In this document: positions 10,378 through 18,066 of the stretch, piece after piece | Numbering within the stretch: the stretch's first letter is position 1 | Layout: each line of letters opens with the position of its first letter | Made by a program: the position numbers and the translations under genes | The notes under the pieces: generated by a model | The model's input: only the letters and a program-made list of their open reading frames with translations | What the model was told of the DNA's origin: nothing | Databases searched by the model: none | Origin: Amorphoplanes digitatis | GTDB lineage: Bacteria > Actinomycetota > Actinomycetes > Mycobacteriales > Micromonosporaceae | DNA: 64,000 nt | Assembly (NCBI RefSeq): GCF_014205335.1 | Contig: NZ_JACHNH010000001.1 | Location: 372,001-436,000 of the forward strand | Direction of reading: 5' to 3'

Positions 10378-11298
10378 GTGAACGCCATCGACCGGGCGTA
10401 CGCGGCGGTCGAGGCCCGGATCATGGCGCTGCGACACCGCTCCCCGCAGTTCGACCACTTCTGCCGGGCCTGGCTGCGTTACGAGGCGGTGCTGGGCGGA
10501 CGGCTCGCGGCGGCGATCGCCTACTACGGCTTCTTCGCGGTGTTCGCGCTGACTCTGATCGGCTACTCGATCTTCGGATTCCTGATCGGCGCGAACCCCG
10601 AGCTCTTCGAGGTCGTGCAGGAGTTCCTGGAGCAGAACCTGCCGTTCCTGGACGTGCAGGCCATCGTCGACAGCGGACGCACCGTCGGCATCGTCGGCAT
10701 CCTCGGCCTGATCTTCACCGGCATCGGCTGGGTCGAGGCGATCCGCTCCTCGCAGCGGCTGATCTGGCGGCTCAACCAGCAGCCCGGCTACATCGGCGTC
10801 CGGCAGGCCGTCGACCTGCTGGTCCTGATCGGAATACTGCTCCTGCTCGCGGTCTCCGTGTTCGCCGTCTACGGCCTGGAGGCGCTGCTGGGATGGATCG
10901 CCGGCGACCAGGCCTCGCTCCTGCGTTCCGCCGTCAACCTGATCCTCACCGTGGCGATCAACATGGTGCTCGCGGCGGCCCTGCTGGCCGCGGTGCCGCG
11001 CCTGCGGATGACCGCGCGCCGGATGCTGCCGCCGGTGCTTCAGGTCGGCATCGGCATCACCCTGCTGAACACCGTCGGCCGGTTCTTCGTCAACCTGGTC
11101 GAGCGCAATCCGGCGTACGCCCTGGTCGCCAGCGCCGTCGGCGTGCTGGTCTACCTCTACGTCTTCAATCAGCTGCTGCTCTTCGGCGCGTCCTGGGCGG
11201 CGACCAGTCCGCACGGCCGCGTGGTGGACCTGTCGGCGGACGATAAAACCGCTCCGGTGGGGCAAAACACCTGGATTCGGCACGACCGGGCGCCATGA
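10378..11298 (+). CDS. YihY/BrkB family inner-membrane protein
   Basis: 306 residues with about six hydrophobic segments, of the family once called ribonuclease BN and now regarded as membrane proteins of unclear function. The characteristic early segment AIAYYGFFAVFALTLIGYSI is followed by a loop, then GIVGILGLIFTGIGWVEAIR, a run of aliphatic segments, and a last segment VYLYVFNQLLLFGASWAA. The C-terminal 30 residues are polar. GTG 10378 chosen from hydropathy and the -10-like TACGGT. Confidence 0.85.
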   Translation: MNAIDRAYAAVEARIMALRHRSPQFDHFCRAWLRYEAVLGGRLAAAIAYYGFFAVFALTLIGYSIFGFLIGANPELFEVVQEFLEQNLPFLDVQAIVDSGRTVGIVGILGLIFTGIGWVEAIRSSQRLIWRLNQQPGYIGVRQAVDLLVLIGILLLLAVSVFAVYGLEALLGWIAGDQASLLRSAVNLILTVAINMVLAAALLAAVPRLRMTARRMLPPVLQVGIGITLLNTVGRFFVNLVERNPAYALVASAVGVLVYLYVFNQLLLFGASWAATSPHGRVVDLSADDKTAPVGQNTWIRHDRAP

Positions 11299-11305
11299 TG
11301 AGCGC

Positions 11306-11698
11306 GTGGGCACCCTTGTGACGCTGCACCTGCCGCCGGACTCACCGGTGGCGGACCTGCCGTGGATCATCACCATCGGCGCGCTGGACGACGAGGAGGA
11401 GTGGGCGCCGCTGGTCTGTGGGCCGTACGAGCGGCCGCACGCCCTCGCGCTGGCCCAGGCCGTCGTCGCCGACGAGGACCTGATGGCGGTGGTCGAGCCG
11501 CTGCTACCCCTCGCCGAGCTGGGCGCGATCCGCGACGAGATCGCGCTGGCCCGGGCCGGGAACGACCCCGGCCTCGACGCCGAGGACGTCACCGCGGACG
11601 ACGCGCCGCGCCGCACCACCCCGGGCCGCCCGCCGACCCGTGCCGAGGTACGGGCCGGCTTCGGCCGCATCGCGGCGCGGCTGGCCGCCGGCGGCTGA
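11306..11698 (+). CDS. unknown small acidic protein
   Basis: 130 residues, not recognised. It is acidic in the middle (DDEEEW, AVVADEDLMAVVEPLLPLAEL) with a basic Arg-rich C-terminal third (RRTTPGRPPTRAEVRAGFGRIAARLA). No membrane segment or cofactor motif. CATGAT (11294-11299) lies 6 bases before the GTG. Codon use is typical of the window, so it is very probably a real gene. It ends inside a 20-bp palindrome shared with the converging tetR gene. Confidence 0.7.
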   Translation: MGTLVTLHLPPDSPVADLPWIITIGALDDEEEWAPLVCGPYERPHALALAQAVVADEDLMAVVEPLLPLAELGAIRDEIALARAGNDPGLDAEDVTADDAPRRTTPGRPPTRAEVRAGFGRIAARLAAGG

Positions 11699-11712
11699 CC
11701 CGCGGGTCAGCC
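11693..11712. terminator. palindrome holding both stop codons of converging genes
   Basis: GGCTGACCCGCGGGTCAGCC is a perfect 20-bp palindrome. The TGA at 11696-11698 ends the plus-strand gene and the complement of 11707-11709 ends the minus-strand tetR gene. It may serve as a compact bidirectional transcript end. Confidence 0.45.
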
Positions 11713-12288
11713 GAGCAGCGTGCGCACGCCGGCCAGGTAGGTCTCCTTGTCCGGGTAGCCGACGAGCTGGCGTTGCAGTGCGTAGCCCGGGATCAGGCCG
11801 AACAGCACCGCCGCCATGGCCTCCGCGTCCGTGCCGATGCCCAGCTCGCCGCGCTCGACGGCGCGCCGGGCGATGGTCAGGAAGGGCTGCCGCAGCTCCA
11901 GGTAGCGCGCCCGGACGATGGCGCCGATGGCGGGATCGAGGACCGCCTCGCTCCAGACCTGGAGGGCCAGCGGGAAGAACCCGTCCGGCCCGGTCTGTTC
12001 GTCGGCGAGGTCCAGCACCCGGGTCATCGCCTCCATCAGGGGCAGATCCAGCGCCGCGAGCTCCTCGAGCTGAACGACCAGCCGGCCCGCGACGCTCAGG
12101 GAGATGGCGCTGATGATCTCGTTTTTCGACTTGAAGTAGCGGTAGACCGCGCCGACCGACAGCCCGGCCTCCTGGATCAGGTCCTGCATCGAGGTGTTGT
12201 GCAGGCCGTTACGCAGGAAGCACAGGCGGGCCGCGGCGAGGATCTGCTCCCGGCGTGCGGTCAGGTGGTCTTCGGATACGCGTGGCAC
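11707..12288 (-). CDS. TetR family transcriptional regulator
   Basis: About 193 residues. N-terminal helix-turn-helix: REQILAAARLCFLRNGLHNTSM then AGLSVGAVYRYFKSKNEI, classic for TetR; the C-terminal ligand domain is all-helical. It almost certainly represses itself and the divergent permease gene, since two matching operators lie in the shared 100-bp gap. I prefer GTG 12288: a perfect -10 (TAGAAT, complement of 12296-12301) ends 7 bases upstream. The ATG at 12297 lies inside that hexamer; choosing it would add three residues. Confidence 0.88.
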   Translation of the reverse strand: MPRVSEDHLTARREQILAAARLCFLRNGLHNTSMQDLIQEAGLSVGAVYRYFKSKNEIISAISLSVAGRLVVQLEELAALDLPLMEAMTRVLDLADEQTGPDGFFPLALQVWSEAVLDPAIGAIVRARYLELRQPFLTIARRAVERGELGIGTDAEAMAAVLFGLIPGYALQRQLVGYPDKETYLAGVRTLLG

Positions 12289-12295
12289 GCCGCAC

Positions 12296-12301
12296 ATTCT
12301 A
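12296..12301 (-). promoter_or_regulatory. predicted -10 of the tetR gene
   Basis: Reads TAGAAT on the minus strand, 7 bases before GTG 12288. It abuts the first operator, so bound repressor would block it. Confidence 0.5.
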
Positions 12302-12318
12302 AAACGAACGCTCGTTCT
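12299..12318. promoter_or_regulatory. TetR operator 1
   Basis: CTAAAACGAACGCTCGTTCT contains the dyad GAACG-NN-CGTTC. Its reverse complement matches operator 2 at 19 of 20 positions. It overlaps the tetR -10; a TTGACA (12318-12323) begins at its edge. Confidence 0.75.
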
Positions 12319-12360
12319 TGACACTCCCGCCCGGCCCGGCGCAAGCTGTGGATACAAAAG

Positions 12361-12380
12361 AGAACGAGCATTCGTTTTAG
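12361..12380. promoter_or_regulatory. TetR operator 2
   Basis: AGAACGAGCATTCGTTTTAG, the inverted near-copy of operator 1, ending 9 bases before the permease ATG and touching its ribosome site (AGGAG). Repressor here would block permease transcription or its early elongation. Confidence 0.75.
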
Positions 12381-12389
12381 GAGATCGAC

Positions 12390-13382
12390 ATGTCCAGGCT
12401 GCCGAAAGCAACCTCCCTGGCCGTCCTCGTCGCCGTGGCCGCGGTGACCCTTCAGGCCCTGCTGGTGCCGCTGTTCGCCGGGCCGGCCGCCAACCTCGAG
12501 CCGCGCGACCTGCCGCTGGCGGTCGCGGGGCCGGCGCCCGCTGCCGATCAGCTCGCCGCGCGCCTCGCCGCCGCGCACCCCGGCGCCTTCGACGTCCGGG
12601 TGGTCGCCGACGCCGACGCCGCGATCAGGAACCGCGACGTCTACGGCGCGATCGTCCTCGGGCCGCAGGGGCCGTCGCTGCACGTCGCCTCCGCCGCCGG
12701 CCCGGCCGTGGCGAGCCTGCTGACCCAGGCCACCGCCGCGCTCGGCGAGGGCCGGCCGGTTCCGGTCGTCGACGTCGTGCCGAGCGACGCGGACGACCCG
12801 CGCGGAGCCGGATTCGGCTCGGGCTTCCTGCCGCTCGCCATGACCAGCCTGCTCGCCGGGGTCCTGATCTTCCTGGTGGTCAAGCGCCGGGGTGATCGGC
12901 TGCTCGCGCTCGGCACGTTCGCCGTGCTCGCCGGCCTGTGCGGCGCGGCCGTCCAGCAGTACTGGCTGAGTGTGCTGCCCGGCGACTACCTGAGCAACGC
13001 GGCCGTGATGGGCCTGTTCGGACTCGCGGTCGCCGGCACCGTCGCCGGGCTGGCCGCCGTGCTGGACCGGGCCGGGCTGGCGCTGGGCGCCCTGACGGTC
13101 TTCCTCGTCGGCAACGCGCTCTCCGGGGTCAGCTCGGCCGCCGAGCTGCTGCCGCAGCCGTGGGGGGCCGTCGGGCAGTACCTGCCGATCGGCGCGGGCT
13201 CGACGCTGCTCCGCTCGGTCGCGTACTTCGACGGCAACGGCGCGGGCACCGCGATCTGGGTGCTCTGCGCGTACGCGATAGGGGGTCTGCTCCTGGTCGC
13301 GTTCGGACGGCGCGGGCTGGCCGGGCCCGCCGCCGAGGTCGCGCCGGCACCGGCGGAGCGTGAGCCCGCCCTGGCGGGCTGA
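12390..13382 (+). CDS. membrane protein, ABC-2/YhgE-like permease
   Basis: 330 residues. An N-terminal hydrophobic segment (about 7-30), an extracytoplasmic domain (about 31-145) and then five or six membrane segments from about 150 (LAMTSLLAGVLIFLVV) to 312. This layout fits the YhgE/Pip and ABC-2 permease-like families; no ATPase gene is adjacent, so its partner and substrate are unknown. ATG 12390 has AGGAG 8 bases upstream. Divergent from tetR with operators between, so probably an inducible exporter-like protein. A strong hairpin follows. Confidence 0.7.
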   Translation: MSRLPKATSLAVLVAVAAVTLQALLVPLFAGPAANLEPRDLPLAVAGPAPAADQLAARLAAAHPGAFDVRVVADADAAIRNRDVYGAIVLGPQGPSLHVASAAGPAVASLLTQATAALGEGRPVPVVDVVPSDADDPRGAGFGSGFLPLAMTSLLAGVLIFLVVKRRGDRLLALGTFAVLAGLCGAAVQQYWLSVLPGDYLSNAAVMGLFGLAVAGTVAGLAAVLDRAGLALGALTVFLVGNALSGVSSAAELLPQPWGAVGQYLPIGAGSTLLRSVAYFDGNGAGTAIWVLCAYAIGGLLLVAFGRRGLAGPAAEVAPAPAEREPALAG

Positions 13383-13394
13383 GCGCGGCGGACA

Positions 13395-13426
13395 GCCGGG
13401 GGCGGCGCCGGACGGCCGCCCCCGGC
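13395..13426 (+). terminator. hairpin after the permease gene
   Basis: GCCGGGGGCGGC pairs perfectly with GCCGCCCCCGGC around an 8-base loop, starting 13 bp after the permease stop. No T-run, as is common in high-GC actinobacteria. The -10-like CATACT of the next gene starts 5 bp later. Confidence 0.6.
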
Positions 13427-13444
13427 GCGGGCATACTGCTCGGC

Positions 13445-13726
13445 GTGGTGCTCTCGCGGCGGTGGTCGGCGTTCCTGGTGGCGGTCGGTGTCTGGACCTG
13501 GCTGATCTGGCCCCGGTTCGGGCTGGCGATCTGGAAGGACGACAGGTCCTTCGACGACGGCGGCCCGACGTCGTTCCTCTGGGTGCACGCCCTGCTCATC
13601 GGCGCGTCGCTCGTCATCGGCACGACGGTGGGCGTGCTCGGCGTCAAGGCCTGGCGCCAGGCGGCTCCCGGCCGGAGCGACGCCGAAGAAAGCACCGCCA
13701 CGGGCGGGCTCACGCCGAAAGATTGA
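13445..13726 (+). CDS. small membrane protein, SCO4848 type
   Basis: 93 residues with two membrane segments: an N-terminal LSRRWSAFLVAVGVWTWLIWPRF and a second around SFLWVHALLIGASLVIGTTVGVLGV. The combination LSRR-W-x-FLVA-GVW-W-IW with a central FDDGGPTSFLWVH resembles the SCO4848 family of small actinobacterial membrane proteins, whose function is unknown. The polar tail of about 25 residues is probably cytoplasmic. GTG 13445 is preceded by CATACT at a 7-base spacing. Confidence 0.65.
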   Translation: MVLSRRWSAFLVAVGVWTWLIWPRFGLAIWKDDRSFDDGGPTSFLWVHALLIGASLVIGTTVGVLGVKAWRQAAPGRSDAEESTATGGLTPKD

Positions 13727-13840
13727 TCGCCAGTTACCCGGCCAACCGGGCAATTACCGCTCCACGGCTGCTAAAGAGGCGTTCAGGAGCCGACCCGATT
13801 GCAGCCAGGTAACGGTGCGCCAACAGTCCGGGCCGATTTC

Positions 13841-13869
13841 CTGACGCCGCCCTGGCCTGCGGCTACGCT
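13841..13869 (+). promoter_or_regulatory. predicted promoter of the nucleoside-uptake operon
   Basis: CTGACG (13841-13846) and TACGCT (13864-13869) are separated by 17 bases, a good fit to a vegetative promoter. This gives a leader of about 45 bases before the ribosome site (AAGGAGG) and TTG start of the BMP gene. The rest of the 194-bp gap shows only a short CCCGG/CCGGG dyad at 13737-13750. Confidence 0.5.
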
Positions 13870-13920
13870 CCCGCCTGAGACGCACCGCGAGGTGTCGGTG
13901 CGCTGTGGAAGGAGGGCGTC

Positions 13921-15015
13921 TTGCGCCCAGTACGTGGGAAGCGAATCGTTGCGATTCTCGCGGCGGGTGGGCTTTCGCTCGCCGCCGCTGCCTGTGGCGA
14001 CGCCCCTGAAGAGACCCCGAGCGGCACCGGCGCGAGCACCGCGGCGGCATATAAGGCCTGCATGGTCACCGACACCGGCGGCATCGACGACAAGTCGTTC
14101 AACGCCTCGGCGTGGGCCGGCCTGCAGGCGGCGAAGGAATCCCAGAGCAACGTCGAGCCGAAGTACGTGGCGTCGACCTCCGAGGCGGACTACGAGCCCA
14201 ACCTGCGGCAGTTCGTCACGCAGAAGTGCAACTTCATCCTCTCGGTCGGCGGCCTGATGGGCGACGCCACCAAGAAGGTCGCGACGGAGAACACCAGCCA
14301 GCAGTTCGGCATCGTGGACGCCAGCATCCCGGACGCGACAAACGTGTTCCCGATGCAGTTCGCCACCGAGCAGGCCGCGTTCCTGGCCGGCTACCTCGCC
14401 GCGGGCTACTCCAAGACGGGCAAGGTCGCCACCTACGGCGGCCTGAAGATTCCGCCGGTCACCGTCTTCATGGACGGCTTCGCCGACGGCGTCGCGCACT
14501 TCAACAAGGTCAAGGGCAAGGACGTCAAGGTGCTCGGCTGGGACAAGGCCAAGCAGAACGGCACCTTCGCCGAGAACTTCGGTGACCAGAACAAGGGCAA
14601 GTCGATCACCAACACGTTCGTCGCCCAGGGCGCCGACGTGATCATGCCGGTGGCCGGCGGCACGGGCCTGGGCACCGCGGACGTCGCCAAGGCGTCCAAC
14701 GGCAAGGTCTCGGTCATCTGGGTCGACCAGGACGGCTGCAAGAGCGCCGAGCAGTACTGCGAGGTCTTCCTGACCACGGTCGTCAAGAACATCACCGACG
14801 CCGTCAAGGGTGCCGTCGTGGACGGCGCGAGCGGCAAGACCCTCGCCGCGACCCCGGGCTACCTGGGCACGCTGGAGAACAACGGCGTCTCGATCGCGCC
14901 GTTCAACCAGTTCGAGAGCAAGGTCGACGCCGGCCTCAAGGCCGAGATCGACAAGCTCAAGGCGGACATCATCGCGGGCACCGTCAAGGTCGAATCGGCC
15001 AACGCGCCCAAGTGA
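13921..15015 (+). CDS. BMP family substrate-binding lipoprotein (nucleoside ABC transporter)
   Basis: Membrane-anchored binding protein of the BMP/Med/PnrA family; relatives bind nucleosides. 364 residues from TTG 13921, which has AAGGAGG 6 bases upstream. Basic start, hydrophobic stretch and lipobox ending in Cys24 (L-A-A-A-A-C), then a Ser/Thr/Ala linker. The family signature VTDTGGIDDKSFN starts near residue 46. The following ABC ATPase, two permeases, cytidine deaminase and thymidine phosphorylase make a nucleoside, likely a pyrimidine nucleoside, the probable ligand. This is inference from context. Confidence 0.93.
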   Translation: MRPVRGKRIVAILAAGGLSLAAAACGDAPEETPSGTGASTAAAYKACMVTDTGGIDDKSFNASAWAGLQAAKESQSNVEPKYVASTSEADYEPNLRQFVTQKCNFILSVGGLMGDATKKVATENTSQQFGIVDASIPDATNVFPMQFATEQAAFLAGYLAAGYSKTGKVATYGGLKIPPVTVFMDGFADGVAHFNKVKGKDVKVLGWDKAKQNGTFAENFGDQNKGKSITNTFVAQGADVIMPVAGGTGLGTADVAKASNGKVSVIWVDQDGCKSAEQYCEVFLTTVVKNITDAVKGAVVDGASGKTLAATPGYLGTLENNGVSIAPFNQFESKVDAGLKAEIDKLKADIIAGTVKVESANAPK

Positions 15016-15039
15016 TCCGCGGTTAGATCCAGCATTTCG

Positions 15040-15087
15040 GCCGCCGCGCGGTCGCGGGGGGTTTTTCCTCGCGGCCTGCGCGGCGGC
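15040..15087 (+). other. long hairpin between BMP and ABC-ATPase genes
   Basis: GCCGCCGCGC (15040-15049) pairs perfectly with GCGCGGCGGC (15078-15087); the intervening GGTCGCGGGG and CCTCGCGGCC extend it to an imperfect stem of about 20 bp with loop GGTTTTT. The T-run is in the loop, not after the stem, so it is not a normal terminator. It may protect the upstream mRNA or give partial termination so that binding protein exceeds the transporter. Confidence 0.55.
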
Positions 15088-15148
15088 TCTGCTCAGGCTG
15101 CTAACGTCCCTCCGTTGATCGCCAGCCACTCGTCTGCAGGAGATTCCG

Positions 15149-16735
15149 CTGAGACTCGAACTGCGCGGCATCACCAAGCGCTTCGGCGACCTGGTGGCCA
15201 ACGACCACATCGACCTGACCGTCGAGCCCGGCGAGGTGCATGCCCTCCTCGGCGAGAACGGCGCGGGCAAGTCCACCCTCATGAACCAGCTCTACGGGCT
15301 GCTCCAGCCCGACGAGGGCGAGATCCTCGTCGACGGCGAGGCGCGGACCTTCCGTAGCCCCCGCGACGCCATCGCCGCCGGCATCGGCATGGTCCACCAG
15401 CACTTCATGCTCGTACCCGTCTTCACCGTCGCGGAGAACATCGCGCTGGGCGCGGAGAAGACCCGGGTCGGCTTCCTGGACCGCCGCCGGGCCCGGCGCG
15501 AGGTCATCGAGGTCTCCCAGCGGTACGGCCTGCCGGTCGACCCCGACGCCCTGGTCGAGAACCTGCCGGTCGGCGCGCAGCAGCGCGTCGAGATCGTCAA
15601 GGCGCTGACCCGCGACGTCGACCTGCTCATCCTCGACGAGCCGACCGCGGTGCTGACCCCGCAGGAGACCGAGGAGCTGCTCACGGTCATGCGCGGGCTC
15701 GCCTCCGCCGGCAAGTCCATCGTCTTCATCACCCACAAGCTCAAAGAGGTAAAGGCGATCGCCGACCGGATCACCGTGATCCGGCGCGGGCAGACCGTCG
15801 GCACCGCCTCACCGCAGACCCCTGAGGACGAGCTCGCCGCCCTGATGGTCGGCCGCGCGGTCAGCCTCGAGGTCAACAAGGCGCCGTCCGAGCCGGGCCG
15901 GGAGGTTCTCAAGATCTCCAGCCTGATCGTGGACGACGACCGCGGCGTGCGCGCCGTCGACGGCGTCGACCTGGTCGTGCGCGCCGGTGAGGTGCTCGGC
16001 ATCGCCGGCGTACAGGGCAACGGGCAGACCGAACTCGTCGAGGCCGTGATGGGCCTGCGCCAGCCGCGCGGCGGCGAGATCACGGTCGACAACGAGGACC
16101 TGACCAAGATGTCCACCAAGCGGATCCTGCGCTCCGGCATCGGCTACGTGCCGGAGGACCGCAGCCTCGACGGCGTGGTCAAGGAGTTCTCCGTCGCGGA
16201 GAACCTGGTGCTCGACCAGTACGACCGGGCGCCGTACGGCAACGCGTTCCGGCTCAACCCGGCCGCCGTCGCGTCGGCGGCGCGCGAGCGGGTCGAGCAG
16301 TTCGACATCCGTACCTCGTCGCCCGACGCGGCGGTGAGCACGCTGTCCGGCGGTAACCAGCAGAAGGTGGTCGTGGCCCGGGAGCTGTCCCGGCCGCTGC
16401 GGCTGTTCATCGCGTCGCAGCCGACCCGCGGCGTGGACGTCGGCTCGATCGAGTTCATCCACGGCCGGATCGTGCACGAGCGGGACGTCGGCACTGCCGT
16501 GCTGGTGGTCTCCAGCGAGCTGGACGAGGTCGTGGGGCTCGCCGACCGGATCGCGGTCATGTACCGCGGCCGGATCCTGGCGATCGTCTCCCCGGACACG
16601 CCGCGCGAGGAGATCGGCCTGCTGATGGCCGGCATCACCGATCCGGACGCGGTCGTGCCCACGCCGGCCGCGGAGCCGAAACCGGCCGCGGACGACACCG
16701 ACGGCGACGGGGTTGCAGAGAAGGGGACCAAGTGA
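15149..16735 (+). CDS. nucleoside ABC transporter ATP-binding protein, two ATPase domains
   Basis: RbsA/YufO-type protein of about 528 residues with two nucleotide-binding domains. Domain 1: Walker A GENGAGKST, Q-loop, Walker B LLILDEPT, a degenerate signature (LPVGAQQRVE). Domain 2: degenerate Walker A (GVQGNGQTE), signature LSGGNQQK, Walker B degraded (LFIASQPTRGVD). This asymmetry is normal for the family. Start: no ATG/GTG/TTG gives a full first domain. CTG 15149 follows AGGAG (15138-15142) at 6 bases and yields RLELRGITKRFGDLVAND, including the A-loop aromatic. GTG 15194 would cut that off. It overlaps the permease start. Confidence 0.93.
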   Translation: MRLELRGITKRFGDLVANDHIDLTVEPGEVHALLGENGAGKSTLMNQLYGLLQPDEGEILVDGEARTFRSPRDAIAAGIGMVHQHFMLVPVFTVAENIALGAEKTRVGFLDRRRARREVIEVSQRYGLPVDPDALVENLPVGAQQRVEIVKALTRDVDLLILDEPTAVLTPQETEELLTVMRGLASAGKSIVFITHKLKEVKAIADRITVIRRGQTVGTASPQTPEDELAALMVGRAVSLEVNKAPSEPGREVLKISSLIVDDDRGVRAVDGVDLVVRAGEVLGIAGVQGNGQTELVEAVMGLRQPRGGEITVDNEDLTKMSTKRILRSGIGYVPEDRSLDGVVKEFSVAENLVLDQYDRAPYGNAFRLNPAAVASAARERVEQFDIRTSSPDAAVSTLSGGNQQKVVVARELSRPLRLFIASQPTRGVDVGSIEFIHGRIVHERDVGTAVLVVSSELDEVVGLADRIAVMYRGRILAIVSPDTPREEIGLLMAGITDPDAVVPTPAAEPKPAADDTDGDGVAEKGTK

Positions 16736-18066
16736 CCACGGACGGACCGGTCGGCGCTCCGAAGCCGCCTGCCGACGAGCCGGCCACCGAGCCGGCCACG
16801 GACGCCAAGAGCGCGCCCGCCGCCGCTGCCGGCAAGGAGAAGCCCGGCGACGGCGACTCGTTCATGAGTCACTTCCTGCACAACCTGTGGTCCGCGAACA
16901 CGGTCACGGTCACGGTGCTCTCCATCGTGCTGGCGCTGCTCATCGGCGCGATCCTGATCATCGTTTCCGACCCCGCGGTGCTGGAGACGTTCTCGTACCT
17001 GACCGCCCGCCCGGCCGACGCCATCAACGCCAGCTGGGACGCCGTCAGCAACGCGTACGCGGACCTTTTCAAGGGCGCGATCGTCGACCCGGCGGCCATC
17101 GAGGCCTGGGCGAACGGCACCGGGACCCTGAAGCAGGTGTTCTTCCCGATCTCGGAGACGCTTACCTACGCGGCACCGCTGGTCTTCACCGGCCTCTCGG
17201 TGGCGCTGGCGTTCCGCGGTGGCCTCTTCAACATCGGTGGCCAGGGCCAGGCGATCATCGGCACGATCTTCGCCGCGCTGGCCGGATTCCTGCTGCCGCT
17301 GCCGCCGGTGATCCACCTGCTCGCCGCGCTCGCCGCCGGCCTGCTCGGCGGCGCGCTGTGGGGCTTCGTGCCGGGCATCCTCAAGGCCCGGACCGGTGCG
17401 CACGAGGTCATCGTCACGATCATGCTGAACTACACGGCCAACCTGTTCCTGAGCTGGCTGATCCTCCAGAAGGGCATCCAGGCCACCGGCCGCAGCGACG
17501 CCATCAGCGAGCCGGTCGACTCCTCCGCGCAGCTGTCGAGTGTCGGCGGTGAGCTCCGGGTCAACCTGGGCATCGTGCTCGCGGTGCTCACCACGGCCGC
17601 GGTCGCCTGGCTGCTCAACCGCTCGTCGTTCGGCTTCGAGCTGCGCGCCGTCGGCGCCAACCCGGCCGCCGCGAAGACCGCCGGCATCAGCGTCGGCAGG
17701 ACCTACACGCTGCTCATGGTCGCGGCCGGCGGCCTCGCCGGCCTCGGCGGCGCCACCCAGGTGCTCGGCACGGCACACGCCCTGACCACCCAGGTGGCCG
17801 GCAACATCGGCTTCGACGGCCTGCTCGTCGCCCTGCTCGGCCGCAACCGGCCGTGGGGCACGCTGCTCGCCGCGATCCTCTTCGGCGCGCTGCGCGCCGG
17901 CGGCAACCGGATGCAGTCGTTCTCGGGCATCTCCCTGGAGCTGGTGACGGTGCTACAGGCGCTGATCGTCATCTTCATCGCCGCACCGGCCCTGGTGAAG
18001 GCGATCTTCCACCTGCGAGCGGCGCGCTCCGCGCGGCTCGGCGCATCGATGGCGAAGGGCTGGTGA
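16732..18066 (+). CDS. nucleoside ABC transporter permease 1 (YufP type)
   Basis: Membrane-spanning subunit of a BMP-type nucleoside importer. 444 residues; the first 45 are polar and Pro/Ala-rich, an extension not needed for the family fold. About nine hydrophobic segments follow, with the BPD_transp_2 features GLFNIGGQGQ (about residue 163) and GAHEVIVTIMLNY (about 222). The GTG start overlaps the ATPase stop (GTGA), and its own stop overlaps permease 2 in the same way. Confidence 0.92.
   Translation: MTTDGPVGAPKPPADEPATEPATDAKSAPAAAAGKEKPGDGDSFMSHFLHNLWSANTVTVTVLSIVLALLIGAILIIVSDPAVLETFSYLTARPADAINASWDAVSNAYADLFKGAIVDPAAIEAWANGTGTLKQVFFPISETLTYAAPLVFTGLSVALAFRGGLFNIGGQGQAIIGTIFAALAGFLLPLPPVIHLLAALAAGLLGGALWGFVPGILKARTGAHEVIVTIMLNYTANLFLSWLILQKGIQATGRSDAISEPVDSSAQLSSVGGELRVNLGIVLAVLTTAAVAWLLNRSSFGFELRAVGANPAAAKTAGISVGRTYTLLMVAAGGLAGLGGATQVLGTAHALTTQVAGNIGFDGLLVALLGRNRPWGTLLAAILFGALRAGGNRMQSFSGISLELVTVLQALIVIFIAAPALVKAIFHLRAARSARLGASMAKGW

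Noticed and set aside
13737..13750. CCCGG-CCAA-CCGGG dyad after the SCO4848-type gene
   Set aside because: A five-bp stem without a T-run; chance is likely in this composition.
13804..13818. CAGGTAACGGTG shared between 13806-13817 and 57720-57731
   Set aside because: A 12-base match with different surroundings; too short to call a shared operator.
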